Counted from the stretch's first letter, positions 15,573 to 23,713 are shown. The stretch is DNA of 33,213 bases from Clostridiales bacterium (GCA_012520295.1 JAAYOP010000058.1:1-33213), one strand, 5' to 3'. Translations and numbers: made by a program. The notes: generated from the sequence alone by a model not told the origin.

Positions 15573-16625
15573 ATGACGGGCATTTCCAGGATTATTTCCG
15601 CTGCGAAATCCGCTGACACGGGCTCACACCGGAATGAGAGCGTAACAGAGCGGGACAGCTCATTCTCCCGGGTTCTTTCTGAAAAGCTAGAGCAGGATTT
15701 AAAGGAAAAGGCAATAACAATAACCTCGCCGTCATTGTCGGACAACGGAATATACGGCGGGCTCATAAATGGGACCGGTGCGGTGGAGATGCTTTTGGCG
15801 AATGCTGCCAGGAGCGGCAATATGGGTGACGCGGAAACAGCATTGTTTCTGGCATGCATAATGATGCAGTCCATGAACAGCAGCGAGGAAATGTCGGCCA
15901 TGCTGGGGGTGATATCACCTTTGATTTCAAATTTGAAAGGGGACATATCCGATCTGAAGGGCTCAATTATGCAATCGGACTTTTCACCGTATATTTTGAG
16001 CAGATTGGACATATCGGTATTCAAGTCTTCCATACCGCCCCAAATATCCCCCACGGGCCGGGCTATAGTACCTTCGGAGGCATGGAAGCCAACTTCACCA
16101 GCCATAGTCAGCACGCCGAACGACAGAAGTCCCCAAAAGCTCAGGCTGGTCATAGACCAGTTCAATGTAGAAACATCGGAAAGATACAGGCCATACAGGC
16201 GGGAAAGAGATACATACTGCAATATCTTCCTGTGGGACGTTACAAACGCCCTGAATTGTGAGATACCGCATTTCGTAGACCCGGTTACGGGAAATCCGCG
16301 AAAATATCCTGATATTGAGGGCGCCATAGAGCTTGGTGCAGTTCAAATTGAGGACTGGCTGGTCAAGTATGGAGGAGCCTACGGCTGGCGGGAGGTTGAC
16401 GCCGCTACCGCGCAGGAATATGCAAACAGAGGGAAGCCGGCGGTTACAACAGCCGGAAGTATAGGCCATGTGCAGGTTGTATGCCCTTCAAATGATGGTA
16501 AATTTGATCCGATACTCGGGGTGACCGTTGCCCAGGCAGGAAGCAGAAATACGGGATATACTCACATATCCAGGATATATGACAGCGTATCCTTGAGCAA
16601 AATACGTTATTTTGTTCACGAATAG
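15573..16625 (+). CDS. Flagellar-locus protein with cysteine-hydrolase-like C-terminal domain
   Basis: 350 residues, no signal peptide. The N-terminal 40-130 region is helical (GAVEMLLANAAR, TALFLACIMMQSM) and loosely recalls small helical flagellar domains. The C-terminal part (about 185-350) has a compact hydrolase look: DTYCNIFLWDVTNAL with C216 before a helix, EIPHFVD, a tryptophan/glycine-rich stretch GGAYGWREV, and SIGHVQVVCPSN with H299 at the start of a strand, followed by VAQAGSRN. Cys then His then a polar residue is the NlpC/P60 or CHAP order of cell-wall amidases and endopeptidases. In a flagellar operon this could clear peptidoglycan for the rod as FlgJ does elsewhere. Family membership is not certain. 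GGAGG precedes the ATG. Confidence 0.6.
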   Translation: MTGISRIISAAKSADTGSHRNESVTERDSSFSRVLSEKLEQDLKEKAITITSPSLSDNGIYGGLINGTGAVEMLLANAARSGNMGDAETALFLACIMMQSMNSSEEMSAMLGVISPLISNLKGDISDLKGSIMQSDFSPYILSRLDISVFKSSIPPQISPTGRAIVPSEAWKPTSPAIVSTPNDRSPQKLRLVIDQFNVETSERYRPYRRERDTYCNIFLWDVTNALNCEIPHFVDPVTGNPRKYPDIEGAIELGAVQIEDWLVKYGGAYGWREVDAATAQEYANRGKPAVTTAGSIGHVQVVCPSNDGKFDPILGVTVAQAGSRNTGYTHISRIYDSVSLSKIRYFVHE

Positions 16626-16669
16626 AAGCTGCGTAAGAAATATCGATAGGCTCACCCTTGGAGGCTTGG

Positions 16670-17890
16670 ATGACCAAACAGCTTGATTACTATAAAATAC
16701 TGAGGATTGAATACGGAGCCGATAAAGCCGACATAGTTGCCGCATACAGAAAGCTGTGCAAGATCTACCATCCGGATATAAGCCGAAATCCCGGCTCGGA
16801 AGAGATTATGAAGCAGATTAATAATGCGTATGCGGTATTGAGCAATGACGCAAAACGAGAGGCGTATAATCGCAGCTATGCCGCATCAAAACCACGGAAG
16901 CAAAATCAGTATGGAAATACTGCTGCCTCCCGGGAGACGCAGACTTGGAATTCCCGACGCGGCCGTACCTACGGTGAAACATATGGCCAAAGACGCGCAA
17001 AAGCGAAAAAAGCCGAAGAAAAAGCTTTTTTATCAGTGCAGGATTATTTATCATGCCTGCTCACACACAATTACCAAAGAGCATATGAGCTTCTCAGTGA
17101 CCGTGACAAGGACTATGTGACGCAGAAAGCCTTTACCGACTGGAGAGAAGCGGTGAACAGGCACTACATAATGCGTGAGTTTCAAATTAACGGATATGAA
17201 GCCGTGCTTGCAAACTCAATAAGAGCGGGAATGAGAGGACAGATATGGAAATATAACACCGACCTGGTTGAGCTGAACCTGAAAAATCAAGTTCTTGAAA
17301 GTCGCAATGGGGCGTGCTATTTAATACCTGAAAACGGGAAATGGAGAGTTTTGCTTGATGCCGGAGAGCTCACTGAGATCGCCAGGGTTATCCAGGAGCT
17401 TTCTCCATATCACCAAAAAAGCGAAATGGAGAAGTATTGGGAGCAGTATTGCGAAGATAATTGCAGACAGCTTGGTCTACTGAGCCTTTCAGGGTTTATA
17501 AAAAAAGCAGGGTCCGAGCTGTACGGATATTCCAGATATAAACAGTCGCTGATTCTTGTATCCTTTGCCGTAAAGCCCCTATCAAGCGGTTGGCCGGACA
17601 GGGTTAAGCTGGATATTTTAAAGACCCTATCGGAGACGCTGAAATCCTCTATACGCAGTTCTGATATTCCTGCGTATTTGGGAAACGGAGTGTTTATTGT
17701 CCTGTTTAGCCAGCTAAAAAAGCGCAGAGCAAGAAGCATAACAGATAGGTTGATTGAAAAGATGACAATAAAAGTTTATGAGGAGTTAAAGGTAAGAATT
17801 GATGTGCAGTCCACGAGTCTGGAGTATAAGGGCGGCTATTTGAGACAGTATATAGATTTTATTTTGGACAGTATTGAAAATAAAGCATAA
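16670..17890 (+). CDS. J-domain protein fused to an NTF2-like region and a degenerate GGDEF domain
   Basis: 406 residues from ATG 16670 (GGAGG five bases ahead; an upstream TTG is less likely). Residues 5-68 are a J domain with the HPD tripeptide (34-36) in KIYHPDISR, so it should stimulate an Hsp70. A basic linker (71-118) follows. Residues about 120-245 look like an NTF2-like domain (LLTHNYQRAYELLSDRDKDY, KWRVLLDAGEL). Residues about 265-400 follow the GGDEF pattern: RYKQSLILVSFA, LKTLSETLKSSIRSSDIPAY, then LGNGVFIVLF where active enzymes have LGGDEF. Metal and substrate residues are lost, so no cyclase activity is expected. It lies between the hydrolase-like gene and fliD. Confidence 0.78.
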   Translation: MTKQLDYYKILRIEYGADKADIVAAYRKLCKIYHPDISRNPGSEEIMKQINNAYAVLSNDAKREAYNRSYAASKPRKQNQYGNTAASRETQTWNSRRGRTYGETYGQRRAKAKKAEEKAFLSVQDYLSCLLTHNYQRAYELLSDRDKDYVTQKAFTDWREAVNRHYIMREFQINGYEAVLANSIRAGMRGQIWKYNTDLVELNLKNQVLESRNGACYLIPENGKWRVLLDAGELTEIARVIQELSPYHQKSEMEKYWEQYCEDNCRQLGLLSLSGFIKKAGSELYGYSRYKQSLILVSFAVKPLSSGWPDRVKLDILKTLSETLKSSIRSSDIPAYLGNGVFIVLFSQLKKRRARSITDRLIEKMTIKVYEELKVRIDVQSTSLEYKGGYLRQYIDFILDSIENKA

Positions 17891-17941
17891 AGGAATTCAA
17901 AAATAGTACGATGTTATTAGATGTAGAGAGGTCTTGACTTT

Positions 17942-18096
17942 TTATGTCCACTGAAAAAATGTTTTCGCATTTCTAAAAAGAGCATGTTTGCTCTTTTCAA
18001 CGGGCAAACATGCCCGTTTCAGATATACTGATTGACTGCATGAATCGATTTTCGGGCATATGCCTCAGATCCATTGCGCTGCAAACAGGCATTAAT
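17942..18096 (+). repeat. Structured intergenic repeat, copy C (155 bp, before fliD)
   Basis: Starts at ATGTCCACTGAAAAAATG with the small hairpin AAATG-CATTT, then two hairpins, AAAAGAGCA/TGCTCTTTT and AACGGGCA/TGCCCGTT, then CTGATTGACTGC, the GGGCATATGCC block shared with copy B, and ends GCAAACAGGCATTAAT. It has an extra middle hairpin module absent from copy B but present in copy D. It ends 21 bases before the fliD start codon and fills most of the 227-base gap, so it would lie in the fliD leader if the promoter is upstream. Confidence 0.8.
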
Positions 18097-18117
18097 TAAG
18101 AAAGGCAGGTTTTCGAA

Positions 18118-19647
18118 ATGGCAAGTTCTATAAAGATAACCGGCATGTACTCTGGGCTTGACACTGATACCATCGTTCAAAGACTGATGGAGATTGAAAA
18201 GTATAAAGTAGACCGGCAGTTTCGAGCAAAGGTAACTCTGGAATGGAAGCAGGAAGCTCTGAAAAAAGTCGAAGATGATATAAAAGAGTTTAAAAATACA
18301 TATTTAAGTGTTTTGGGCAAGTTCAATATGTATTCAAAAAACATCTATAATGTATATGATGTAATTATGACAGGCTCAAACACATCCGCGGTCACAATTA
18401 AAGCCGACTACAGCGCTACCGCAGGTTCCCATGTAATAAATCAGGTCAACAGACTTGCCCGGGCAAGTGCCGTCCAGAGCGCCGAGAGTGTATCCGTGGG
18501 CAGTCAATTGTCTTCTTCAAACTCAACAAAGCTCAAGGATCTGGATTTTAAAAACTCTATGAATTTTGAAGACGGTAAGATATCGTTTAAAATCAATGGG
18601 GAGACCTTTACCTTCAGTGAAGAGGACACGCTGCAGAAGGTTCTCAATACCGTGAATTCAAACGGCAATGCAGGTGTTATCCTTAATTACAGTCGTCTTA
18701 GCGACACCTTTAAAATCGAATCAAAGAAAAGCGGAGCCGACTCCGAGATAGTTATCGAAAATATTACAGGAACGGCTTTCGGAGAAAACGGAGCTTTTGG
18801 TATAGCGACCGGTACATTTAAAAACGGGGTGGATGCCGAGGTAGTGATTGACGGTATCACTGTTACCAGATCATCGAATACCTTTACTATTGACGGTATT
18901 ACATACACCCTGAACGAAACAACCAAACCGGAGGCCAATATCGGTTTCAGGCTTACGCAGAATGTGGACAAGGCTGTGGAGTCGATAAAGGGATTTGTGG
19001 ATGCGTACAATCTCCTGATAATCAAGTTGGATACCCTGCTTATAGAACGGAAAAACAGCAGTGAGAGGGGCTATACCCCCCTGACCGAGGACGAAAAGAA
19101 GGCCATGAGCGACGAGCAGATTGAAAAATGGGAGGCTATAGCAAAAAAAGGTCTGCTGTACAATGACCGTTCCATTAGAAGCATGCTTGACAGGCTCAGA
19201 AGGACTCTTTATGCCACTGTATCCGAAGCGGGGATTTCACCTGCGCAGATTGGAATAAAAACCGGACACTGGGCAAACAAGGGCCAGATAACACTGGATG
19301 AGGATGCGTTAAGAGCGGCTCTTGAAAACGATCCTCATCAGGTGATGAGTGTCTTCACAAGCATATCATCTTCCGATGATGCATCTGTTAAATACAGTGA
19401 AAATGGCATTCTGAAACGCATAAGTGACGTATTTGACAGTTATACAAAGAGCTCAGGCATGACCTTGGCATCCTTGGGAGAAAATATTGAGGACATGGTT
19501 GAAAAAATTGATATGATGGAAGAAAAGATGCTGGAGCTTGAAGAGAAGTATTATCAAAAATATGCGGTTATGGAAAGAGCTCTGGCAAAGCTGCAGTCCC
19601 AGAGTGATTGGCTCAATAGTATGTTGGGCTCCCTTACTTATAGGTAA
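18118..19647 (+). CDS. fliD: Flagellar filament cap protein FliD
   Basis: 509-residue hook-associated protein 2, exported to the filament tip where it folds incoming flagellin. The N-terminus SSIKITGMYSGLDTDTIVQRLM is diagnostic. The middle domain contains KADYSATAGSHVINQVNRLA and variable beta-rich parts. The C-terminal domain has LRRTLYATVSEAGISPAQIGI, ITLDEDALRAALENDP, and a final coiled coil (MMEEKMLELEEKYYQKYAVM) ending in LNSMLGSL. AAAGGCAGG lies 8 bases ahead of the ATG. It is followed by fliS and a FliT-like gene, the classical order. Confidence 0.96.
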   Translation: MASSIKITGMYSGLDTDTIVQRLMEIEKYKVDRQFRAKVTLEWKQEALKKVEDDIKEFKNTYLSVLGKFNMYSKNIYNVYDVIMTGSNTSAVTIKADYSATAGSHVINQVNRLARASAVQSAESVSVGSQLSSSNSTKLKDLDFKNSMNFEDGKISFKINGETFTFSEEDTLQKVLNTVNSNGNAGVILNYSRLSDTFKIESKKSGADSEIVIENITGTAFGENGAFGIATGTFKNGVDAEVVIDGITVTRSSNTFTIDGITYTLNETTKPEANIGFRLTQNVDKAVESIKGFVDAYNLLIIKLDTLLIERKNSSERGYTPLTEDEKKAMSDEQIEKWEAIAKKGLLYNDRSIRSMLDRLRRTLYATVSEAGISPAQIGIKTGHWANKGQITLDEDALRAALENDPHQVMSVFTSISSSDDASVKYSENGILKRISDVFDSYTKSSGMTLASLGENIEDMVEKIDMMEEKMLELEEKYYQKYAVMERALAKLQSQSDWLNSMLGSLTYR

Positions 19648-19715
19648 CCGCAGGCAAATGAACAACATAGCGTAAAAAACGGCTGCCGCTTGCCGAAAAA
19701 GCGGAAACCGTGGTA

Positions 19716-19770
19716 TCGCATACCTTGTATCGTTTTTAAATTGGTAGATGGAATCCATACCGGTATGCGA
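19716..19770. repeat. Inverted repeat between fliD and fliS
   Basis: TCGCATACC (19716-19724) and GGTATGCGA (19762-19770) are perfect 9-bp inverted arms 37 bases apart; a smaller hairpin CCGCTT/AAGCGG precedes them. The stem ends 33 bases before the chosen fliS start, so it may modulate fliS expression or mRNA stability. No T-tract follows, so it is not a standard terminator. Confidence 0.4.
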
Positions 19771-19803
19771 GGATGTGGTATTTCGCGGTACATGGAGCCA
19801 GAA

Positions 19804-20217
19804 ATGCAACAGCAAGTGATGCTCACAAACGCTCAGGAAGTATATCGCCAGCAGAAGATTCTGACGGCCAGTCCCATGGAGCTTATACTGATGCTCTATG
19901 ACGGGATCAGAAAGGACCTGCTCCAGGCTCAGATTGCAATTGAAAAAAAGAATATGCAGATGGCGCATGATAAGCTTATAAATGCCCAGGACATAGTTAT
20001 TGAGCTTATTAACTCATTGGATTTTAAATATTCCATATCCAATGAACTCCTCTCGATTTATGAATTTCTGCAGAAGCTGCTTCAGGATATAAATGTAAAA
20101 AAGGATGCATCTCTGATTCCGGAAGCAATGGAGCTTGTTGGAACCCTTAAAGAAGCATGGATTCAGGTTGATGAGGATCAAAAAAAGAAAAAAGCATCTT
20201 TACTGGAAGAGGAATAA
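19804..20217 (+). CDS. fliS: Flagellin export chaperone FliS
   Basis: About 137 residues. FliS binds the C-terminus of flagellin and keeps it unfolded for export. The family signature ILTASPMELILMLYDGIRKDL is clear, followed by four amphipathic helices (AHDKLINAQDIVIELINSL, ISNELLSIYEFLQKLLQDI). ATG 19804 has GGAG six bases ahead. In-frame ATGs at 19792 and further upstream lack a well-placed ribosome site, so the longer versions are less likely. It lies 156 bases after fliD and 3 bases before the FliT-like gene. Confidence 0.92.
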   Translation: MQQQVMLTNAQEVYRQQKILTASPMELILMLYDGIRKDLLQAQIAIEKKNMQMAHDKLINAQDIVIELINSLDFKYSISNELLSIYEFLQKLLQDINVKKDASLIPEAMELVGTLKEAWIQVDEDQKKKKASLLEEE

Positions 20218-20220
20218 ATC

Positions 20221-20688
20221 ATGATAAGATTTTCAGAGCAGGATTACAAAAAACTGGTGTCAATGCTTACCAATATAGAGGAGCTGACAAATAGTTTTTA
20301 TTCTTTAACCTGCAAGCAAACTGAAATTCTTGAATTCGGAAGTGTGGAGCAACTTGATAAAAACATATCGGAGCGGCAGAGCATAATTGATAGTATTGAT
20401 GCTATAAACAGGGAGGTTGGCAACCTTTTAAATACATACAAGCATATAGAGCTTGAAACTACGTCTGATGATCCTCAGATCAGGCAGTTGGCCCTGATAA
20501 GGGAGCGCATAAGAGAAAAGCTCAATCAGACTCGTGGGATAAATGAGAAAAATGAGAAAATGGCATATGAGAAAAGAGATGAACTGAGAGCGGAGGCCGC
20601 CCGGGTAAGCATGAGCCATAAAAGCATCCGGGCGTACAATCAGGATATGACGATTGCCGAACCTGTCTACTACGATAAAAAGGAATAG
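20221..20688 (+). CDS. FliT/FlgN-like flagellar export chaperone (putative)
   Basis: 155-residue, highly charged, all-helical protein with heptad-like spacing (ISERQSIIDSIDAINREVG, LIRERIREKLNQTRGINEKN). No catalytic motif or membrane segment. Size, helical build and position directly after fliD-fliS match FliT/FlgN-type chaperones, which hold FliD or hook-associated proteins before export. Sequence identity to known FliT is not obvious by eye, so the call rests mainly on context. It is three bases from fliS and nearly touches the next gene. Confidence 0.62.
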   Translation: MIRFSEQDYKKLVSMLTNIEELTNSFYSLTCKQTEILEFGSVEQLDKNISERQSIIDSIDAINREVGNLLNTYKHIELETTSDDPQIRQLALIRERIREKLNQTRGINEKNEKMAYEKRDELRAEAARVSMSHKSIRAYNQDMTIAEPVYYDKKE

Positions 20689-20692
20689 CAAA

Positions 20693-21145
20693 GTGAAGAT
20701 TCGTAATGTAAACAGAACTGAATCCGGCGCAAATACTGCTCATGGAACAGGAGCCCTTGAAGGTTCTGCCATAAAATCGATTATCTTTAAGAAAACCTTG
20801 AGTGATATGTCAAGCCGGCAGCGGCAATCTCATATAAACTCCCTGATTAAGAAAATCGATGAGCAGGGAGAAAAGCTGGGGAACAAAGCAGATATAAGAG
20901 AGTTTGAAATGTACAGAAAGCTGATACGCAGTTTTATTGAGGAAGTGCTCAGCTTCGGGTATGAATACTCAAAGGAAAGTGCCTATGGATATCGGGGAAG
21001 ACACCGCTTTTATGCTACCGTCAAAATAATTGACGAAAAGCTTGATGCTCTTGCCAAAGAGATTTTAAAAGAACAAAAGGATAATATAGCCATATTAAAC
21101 AATATCGGAGAAATAAAAGGACTATTGCTTGATTTGCTGGTTTAG
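20693..21145 (+). CDS. YaaR-family protein (DUF327)
   Basis: 150-residue, all-helical protein from GTG 20693 (AAAAGGA ahead). It shows the YaaR/DUF327 pattern: a disordered start, KIDEQGEKLGNKADIREFEMY, LIRSFIEEVLSFGYEYSKES, then HRFYATVKIIDEKLDALAKE and a C-terminal helix ending in GLLLDLLV. The family has no settled function; in clostridia it is often found in flagellar loci, as here, directly after the FliT-like gene and before cheW. An ATG at 20654 would make a longer form but lies inside the preceding gene. Confidence 0.78.
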   Translation: MKIRNVNRTESGANTAHGTGALEGSAIKSIIFKKTLSDMSSRQRQSHINSLIKKIDEQGEKLGNKADIREFEMYRKLIRSFIEEVLSFGYEYSKESAYGYRGRHRFYATVKIIDEKLDALAKEILKEQKDNIAILNNIGEIKGLLLDLLV

Positions 21146-21192
21146 CAGGAAACAGGTATATAAAAACATAATAAATAGAAAAGAGTGATAGA

Positions 21193-21666
21193 ATGCAGGA
21201 GCTTGTTTCTATGGATTTGACAAAAGAAGATGCAATGCGCGGGAAATATATGTGCTTCAAAATATGTGATAGTGACTTTGCCACTGAAATCAGCTTTGTA
21301 ACTGAGATTATCGAGGTTCAGGACATTACGCCTGTTCCCAATACCGAACCCTATTTAAAGGGAATAACAAACCTGCGTGGAACCATTGTTCCGGTTATTG
21401 ATATGCGTTTGCGCTTTGGATACGAGGAAATTGAATATACAAGCAGGACCTGTATCATAGTCCTCAATATGGATGGCAGCGACCATATAGGAATAATAGT
21501 TGACGAGGTACAGGAAGTTTTAGAGATTGAAGAGAAAAGTATTCAGCCTCCCCCGACCACCAAGGAGGATTCTGTAAAAGGCGGATTTGTAAAAGCCTTA
21601 GGATTAGCTAACGATGGGGTTAAGCAGATAATAGACATAAATAAAATTTTTGAGGTGGAAGAATAG
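21193..21666 (+). CDS. cheW: Chemotaxis coupling protein CheW
   Basis: 157-residue adaptor joining chemoreceptors to CheA. Features: MCFKICDSDFATEISFVTEI at the N-terminal sheet, then TPVPNTEPYLKGITNLRGTI with following VPVIDMRLRFG, and IGIIVDEVQEVLEI. This is the standard CheW fold at normal length. It follows the YaaR-like gene by 47 bases and is followed by cheR, forming the adaptation/signalling tail of the plus-strand flagellar operon. Confidence 0.95.
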   Translation: MQELVSMDLTKEDAMRGKYMCFKICDSDFATEISFVTEIIEVQDITPVPNTEPYLKGITNLRGTIVPVIDMRLRFGYEEIEYTSRTCIIVLNMDGSDHIGIIVDEVQEVLEIEEKSIQPPPTTKEDSVKGGFVKALGLANDGVKQIIDINKIFEVEE

Positions 21667-21712
21667 GTGGTTTATATCGAGATTTTGGTTATTCCCGTTG
21701 TGAGAGGGATGA

Positions 21713-22528
21713 ATGGCCATGAATATAGAAGATCGTGATTTTCATCGGCTCAGGGTATATGTTCAGGAGAATTATGGCATAAACCTTGAAAAAAAGCGGA
21801 TTTTAGTTGAAGGTCGCCTGAGTAACACTGTAATTCAGGCCGGCTTTGATAATTTTGGGGATTATCTCGATGATGTTTTCATGGATAAAAGCGGGGAGAA
21901 AATTGATACCCTGATTACGAAGCTGACAACAAATTACACCTATTTTATGAGAGAGGAGATCCACTACAACTTTTTGATGAAAAACGCCCTGGCGGAATGG
22001 TCAAAGAAGATAAGGGACTACGATCTGAGAATTTGGAGTGCAGGATGCTCCTCCGGAGAAGAAGCATATACTATTGCAATGGTTATAAACGAATTTTTTT
22101 GGTCATCCAAGATGGCCTGGGATACAACGGTACTGGCAACTGATATATCGCCAAAAGTACTGGCCGCCGCGAAGGAAGGCGTTTATACTCATGATCAGTT
22201 AAATCGTCTGCCGAAGGGCTGGAAAGAGAAGTACTTTGCAGATATCGGTTCGGGTTTATGGAAGGTTAAGCCCGCATTGGCAAGGGAGGTTATATTTACC
22301 CGCTTTAACCTGATGGACAGCTTTAAAAAGTTCAGGAGGAAATTTCATATAATATTCTGTAGAAATGTTATGATATACTTTAATGAAAAGACCAAAATAG
22401 AACTGGCTGGAAAATTTCATGATATTTTAGAGCAGGGCGGTTATTTGTTTGTCGGGCTAAGTGAGACATTGTCCGGTCTGAACAGTGATCTGGTGCAAAT
22501 ATCTCCCTCTATCTACAGGAAAGTTTAA
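21713..22528 (+). CDS. cheR: Chemoreceptor methyltransferase CheR
   Basis: 271 residues. S-adenosylmethionine-dependent methylation of receptor glutamates. The N-terminal helical domain (RDFHRLRVYVQENYGINLE) is followed by the catalytic domain with TTNYTYFMREEIHYNFL, the SAM loop RIWSAGCSSGEEAYTIAM, ATDISPKVLAAAKEG, IIFCRNVMIYFNE and LFVGLSETL. All expected motifs are intact. GAGAGGG precedes the ATG; a second in-frame ATG lies two codons later. It is followed by an apparent terminator and then cheB. Confidence 0.95.
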   Translation: MAMNIEDRDFHRLRVYVQENYGINLEKKRILVEGRLSNTVIQAGFDNFGDYLDDVFMDKSGEKIDTLITKLTTNYTYFMREEIHYNFLMKNALAEWSKKIRDYDLRIWSAGCSSGEEAYTIAMVINEFFWSSKMAWDTTVLATDISPKVLAAAKEGVYTHDQLNRLPKGWKEKYFADIGSGLWKVKPALAREVIFTRFNLMDSFKKFRRKFHIIFCRNVMIYFNEKTKIELAGKFHDILEQGGYLFVGLSETLSGLNSDLVQISPSIYRKV

Positions 22529-22555
22529 TTTGAAGCAGAGTTTTACCTTGTGAGG

Positions 22556-22564
22556 TGCTATAAT
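22556..22564 (+). promoter_or_regulatory. Extended -10 promoter candidate before cheB
   Basis: TGCTATAAT is a perfect extended -10 element 28 bases after the cheR stop. No good -35 box lies at 17 bases. A transcript from here would run directly into the hairpin at 22585. Confidence 0.35.
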
Positions 22565-22584
22565 GGATTATAGTGTTGTGCTCA

Positions 22585-22612
22585 AAAAGCCGCAAAGCGG
22601 CGGCTTTTGTTT
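22585..22612 (+). terminator. Rho-independent terminator between cheR and cheB
   Basis: AAAAGCCGC (22585-22593) and GCGGCTTTT (22600-22608) form a 9-bp stem with a 6-base loop, followed by GTTT. It lies between the cheR stop and the cheB start and could end the upstream operon or attenuate cheB. Confidence 0.72.
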
Positions 22613-22672
22613 ATCTGGCTCACTATGCCTATACTATTTGTATCGATTCGCACAGCGGAATGGATGGTCGTG

Positions 22673-23713
22673 ATGCCGTTAAAGCAAAAATCACTAAGAG
22701 TTGTAATGGCTCAGACAGAGAAATACACATATCCCGCTCTGGCTGAGGCAATTGCCGCTGAACCGGGAATAGAGCTTATTGAAATAAAGGACACACTGGA
22801 TAATATTTGGAGGAAGGTCATAACCCACTCGCCGGACATAACTATTTTTTATGCGCCGGTTTTTGAAAATGCGGAAAAACGCTGTGTAAATCATATTTTG
22901 CACGGCGTATATTCCAGTGTGCTGGTGCTGGCGGAGGACACTTATTTCTCCCATATACCCAGAGCTTCGAAGCTGGAAGTATTCGGACTTGTAAAGAACA
23001 AAACCGATAAGGCCTTTATAAAGAGGATAATAAACAGGGTTAAAGAAATAGGTCCCGTCGTGAAAGATAAAAACAGGCGGAACGCGCCCGGTGTGGAGGA
23101 AGCGGAAGGCCCGGATTTGGATGCCCGGCTTCAAAACCATATTATAGCTATTGGCGCGTCAACAGGCGGAACGGAAGCCATGGCAAAGCTGTTTAAAATG
23201 CTTCCTGAGGACATGCCCGGCATTGTGGTGGTCCAGCATATGCCTCCGGTATTCACCAGGATGTATGCCGAGCGGCTTGACAGGGAGCTCCCGTTTAGTG
23301 TGACGGAAGCTGCGGACAATATCCGGATAAAGCCTCGTACTATTCACATAGCGCCGGGGGACAGGCACCTGCTTGTCAAAAGGAACGGTCCGCATTATTA
23401 TACCCATCTGGGAGGAACAGAAAAAATTAATGGACACTGTCCTTCGGTAGATGTCCTTTTCGAATCTGTTGCAAAGGCAGCGGGAAAAAACAGCACAGGA
23501 ATTATTTTAACAGGTATGGGGGCGGACGGGGCCAGAGGCCTGCTGCGCATGAAAAAAAGCGGCGCGCACACCATTGGTCAGGATGAAGAGAGCAGCGTAG
23601 TATATGGAATGCCCAAGAAAGCATTCGACTATGGCGCAGTTATAAAACAGGTTTCTCTGGGTGAAATAGCCATGCATTTAATTGCGCACCTGAAGCAGAT
23701 AAATGTCCTGTAA
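22673..23713 (+). CDS. cheB: Chemoreceptor methylesterase CheB with degenerate receiver domain
   Basis: 346 residues from ATG 22673 (GGATGG five bases ahead; ATG 22664 is an alternative). The C-terminal methylesterase domain is intact: IAIGASTGGTEAM (S163), VVVQHMPPVFT (H189) and ILTGMGADGARG (D285). The N-terminal domain keeps the receiver length and strand pattern but has lost its active site: the acidic pair is Q14-T15 in RVVMAQTE, the phospho-acceptor Asp is Y60 in PDITIFYAPVF, and the switch residue region reads LAED. It should hydrolyse receptor methyl esters without control by CheA phosphorylation. A terminator hairpin separates it from cheR. Confidence 0.93.
   Translation: MPLKQKSLRVVMAQTEKYTYPALAEAIAAEPGIELIEIKDTLDNIWRKVITHSPDITIFYAPVFENAEKRCVNHILHGVYSSVLVLAEDTYFSHIPRASKLEVFGLVKNKTDKAFIKRIINRVKEIGPVVKDKNRRNAPGVEEAEGPDLDARLQNHIIAIGASTGGTEAMAKLFKMLPEDMPGIVVVQHMPPVFTRMYAERLDRELPFSVTEAADNIRIKPRTIHIAPGDRHLLVKRNGPHYYTHLGGTEKINGHCPSVDVLFESVAKAAGKNSTGIILTGMGADGARGLLRMKKSGAHTIGQDEESSVVYGMPKKAFDYGAVIKQVSLGEIAMHLIAHLKQINVL

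Noticed and set aside
16692-16724. Sigma-D-like GCCGATAA with an upstream TAAA inside the J-domain gene
   Set aside because: Spacing is about 21 bases instead of 15, and it lies inside coding sequence.
17942-18096. c-di-GMP riboswitch upstream of fliD
   Set aside because: The conserved GEMM-I and GEMM-II core motifs are not present; the element matches the other three repeat copies instead.
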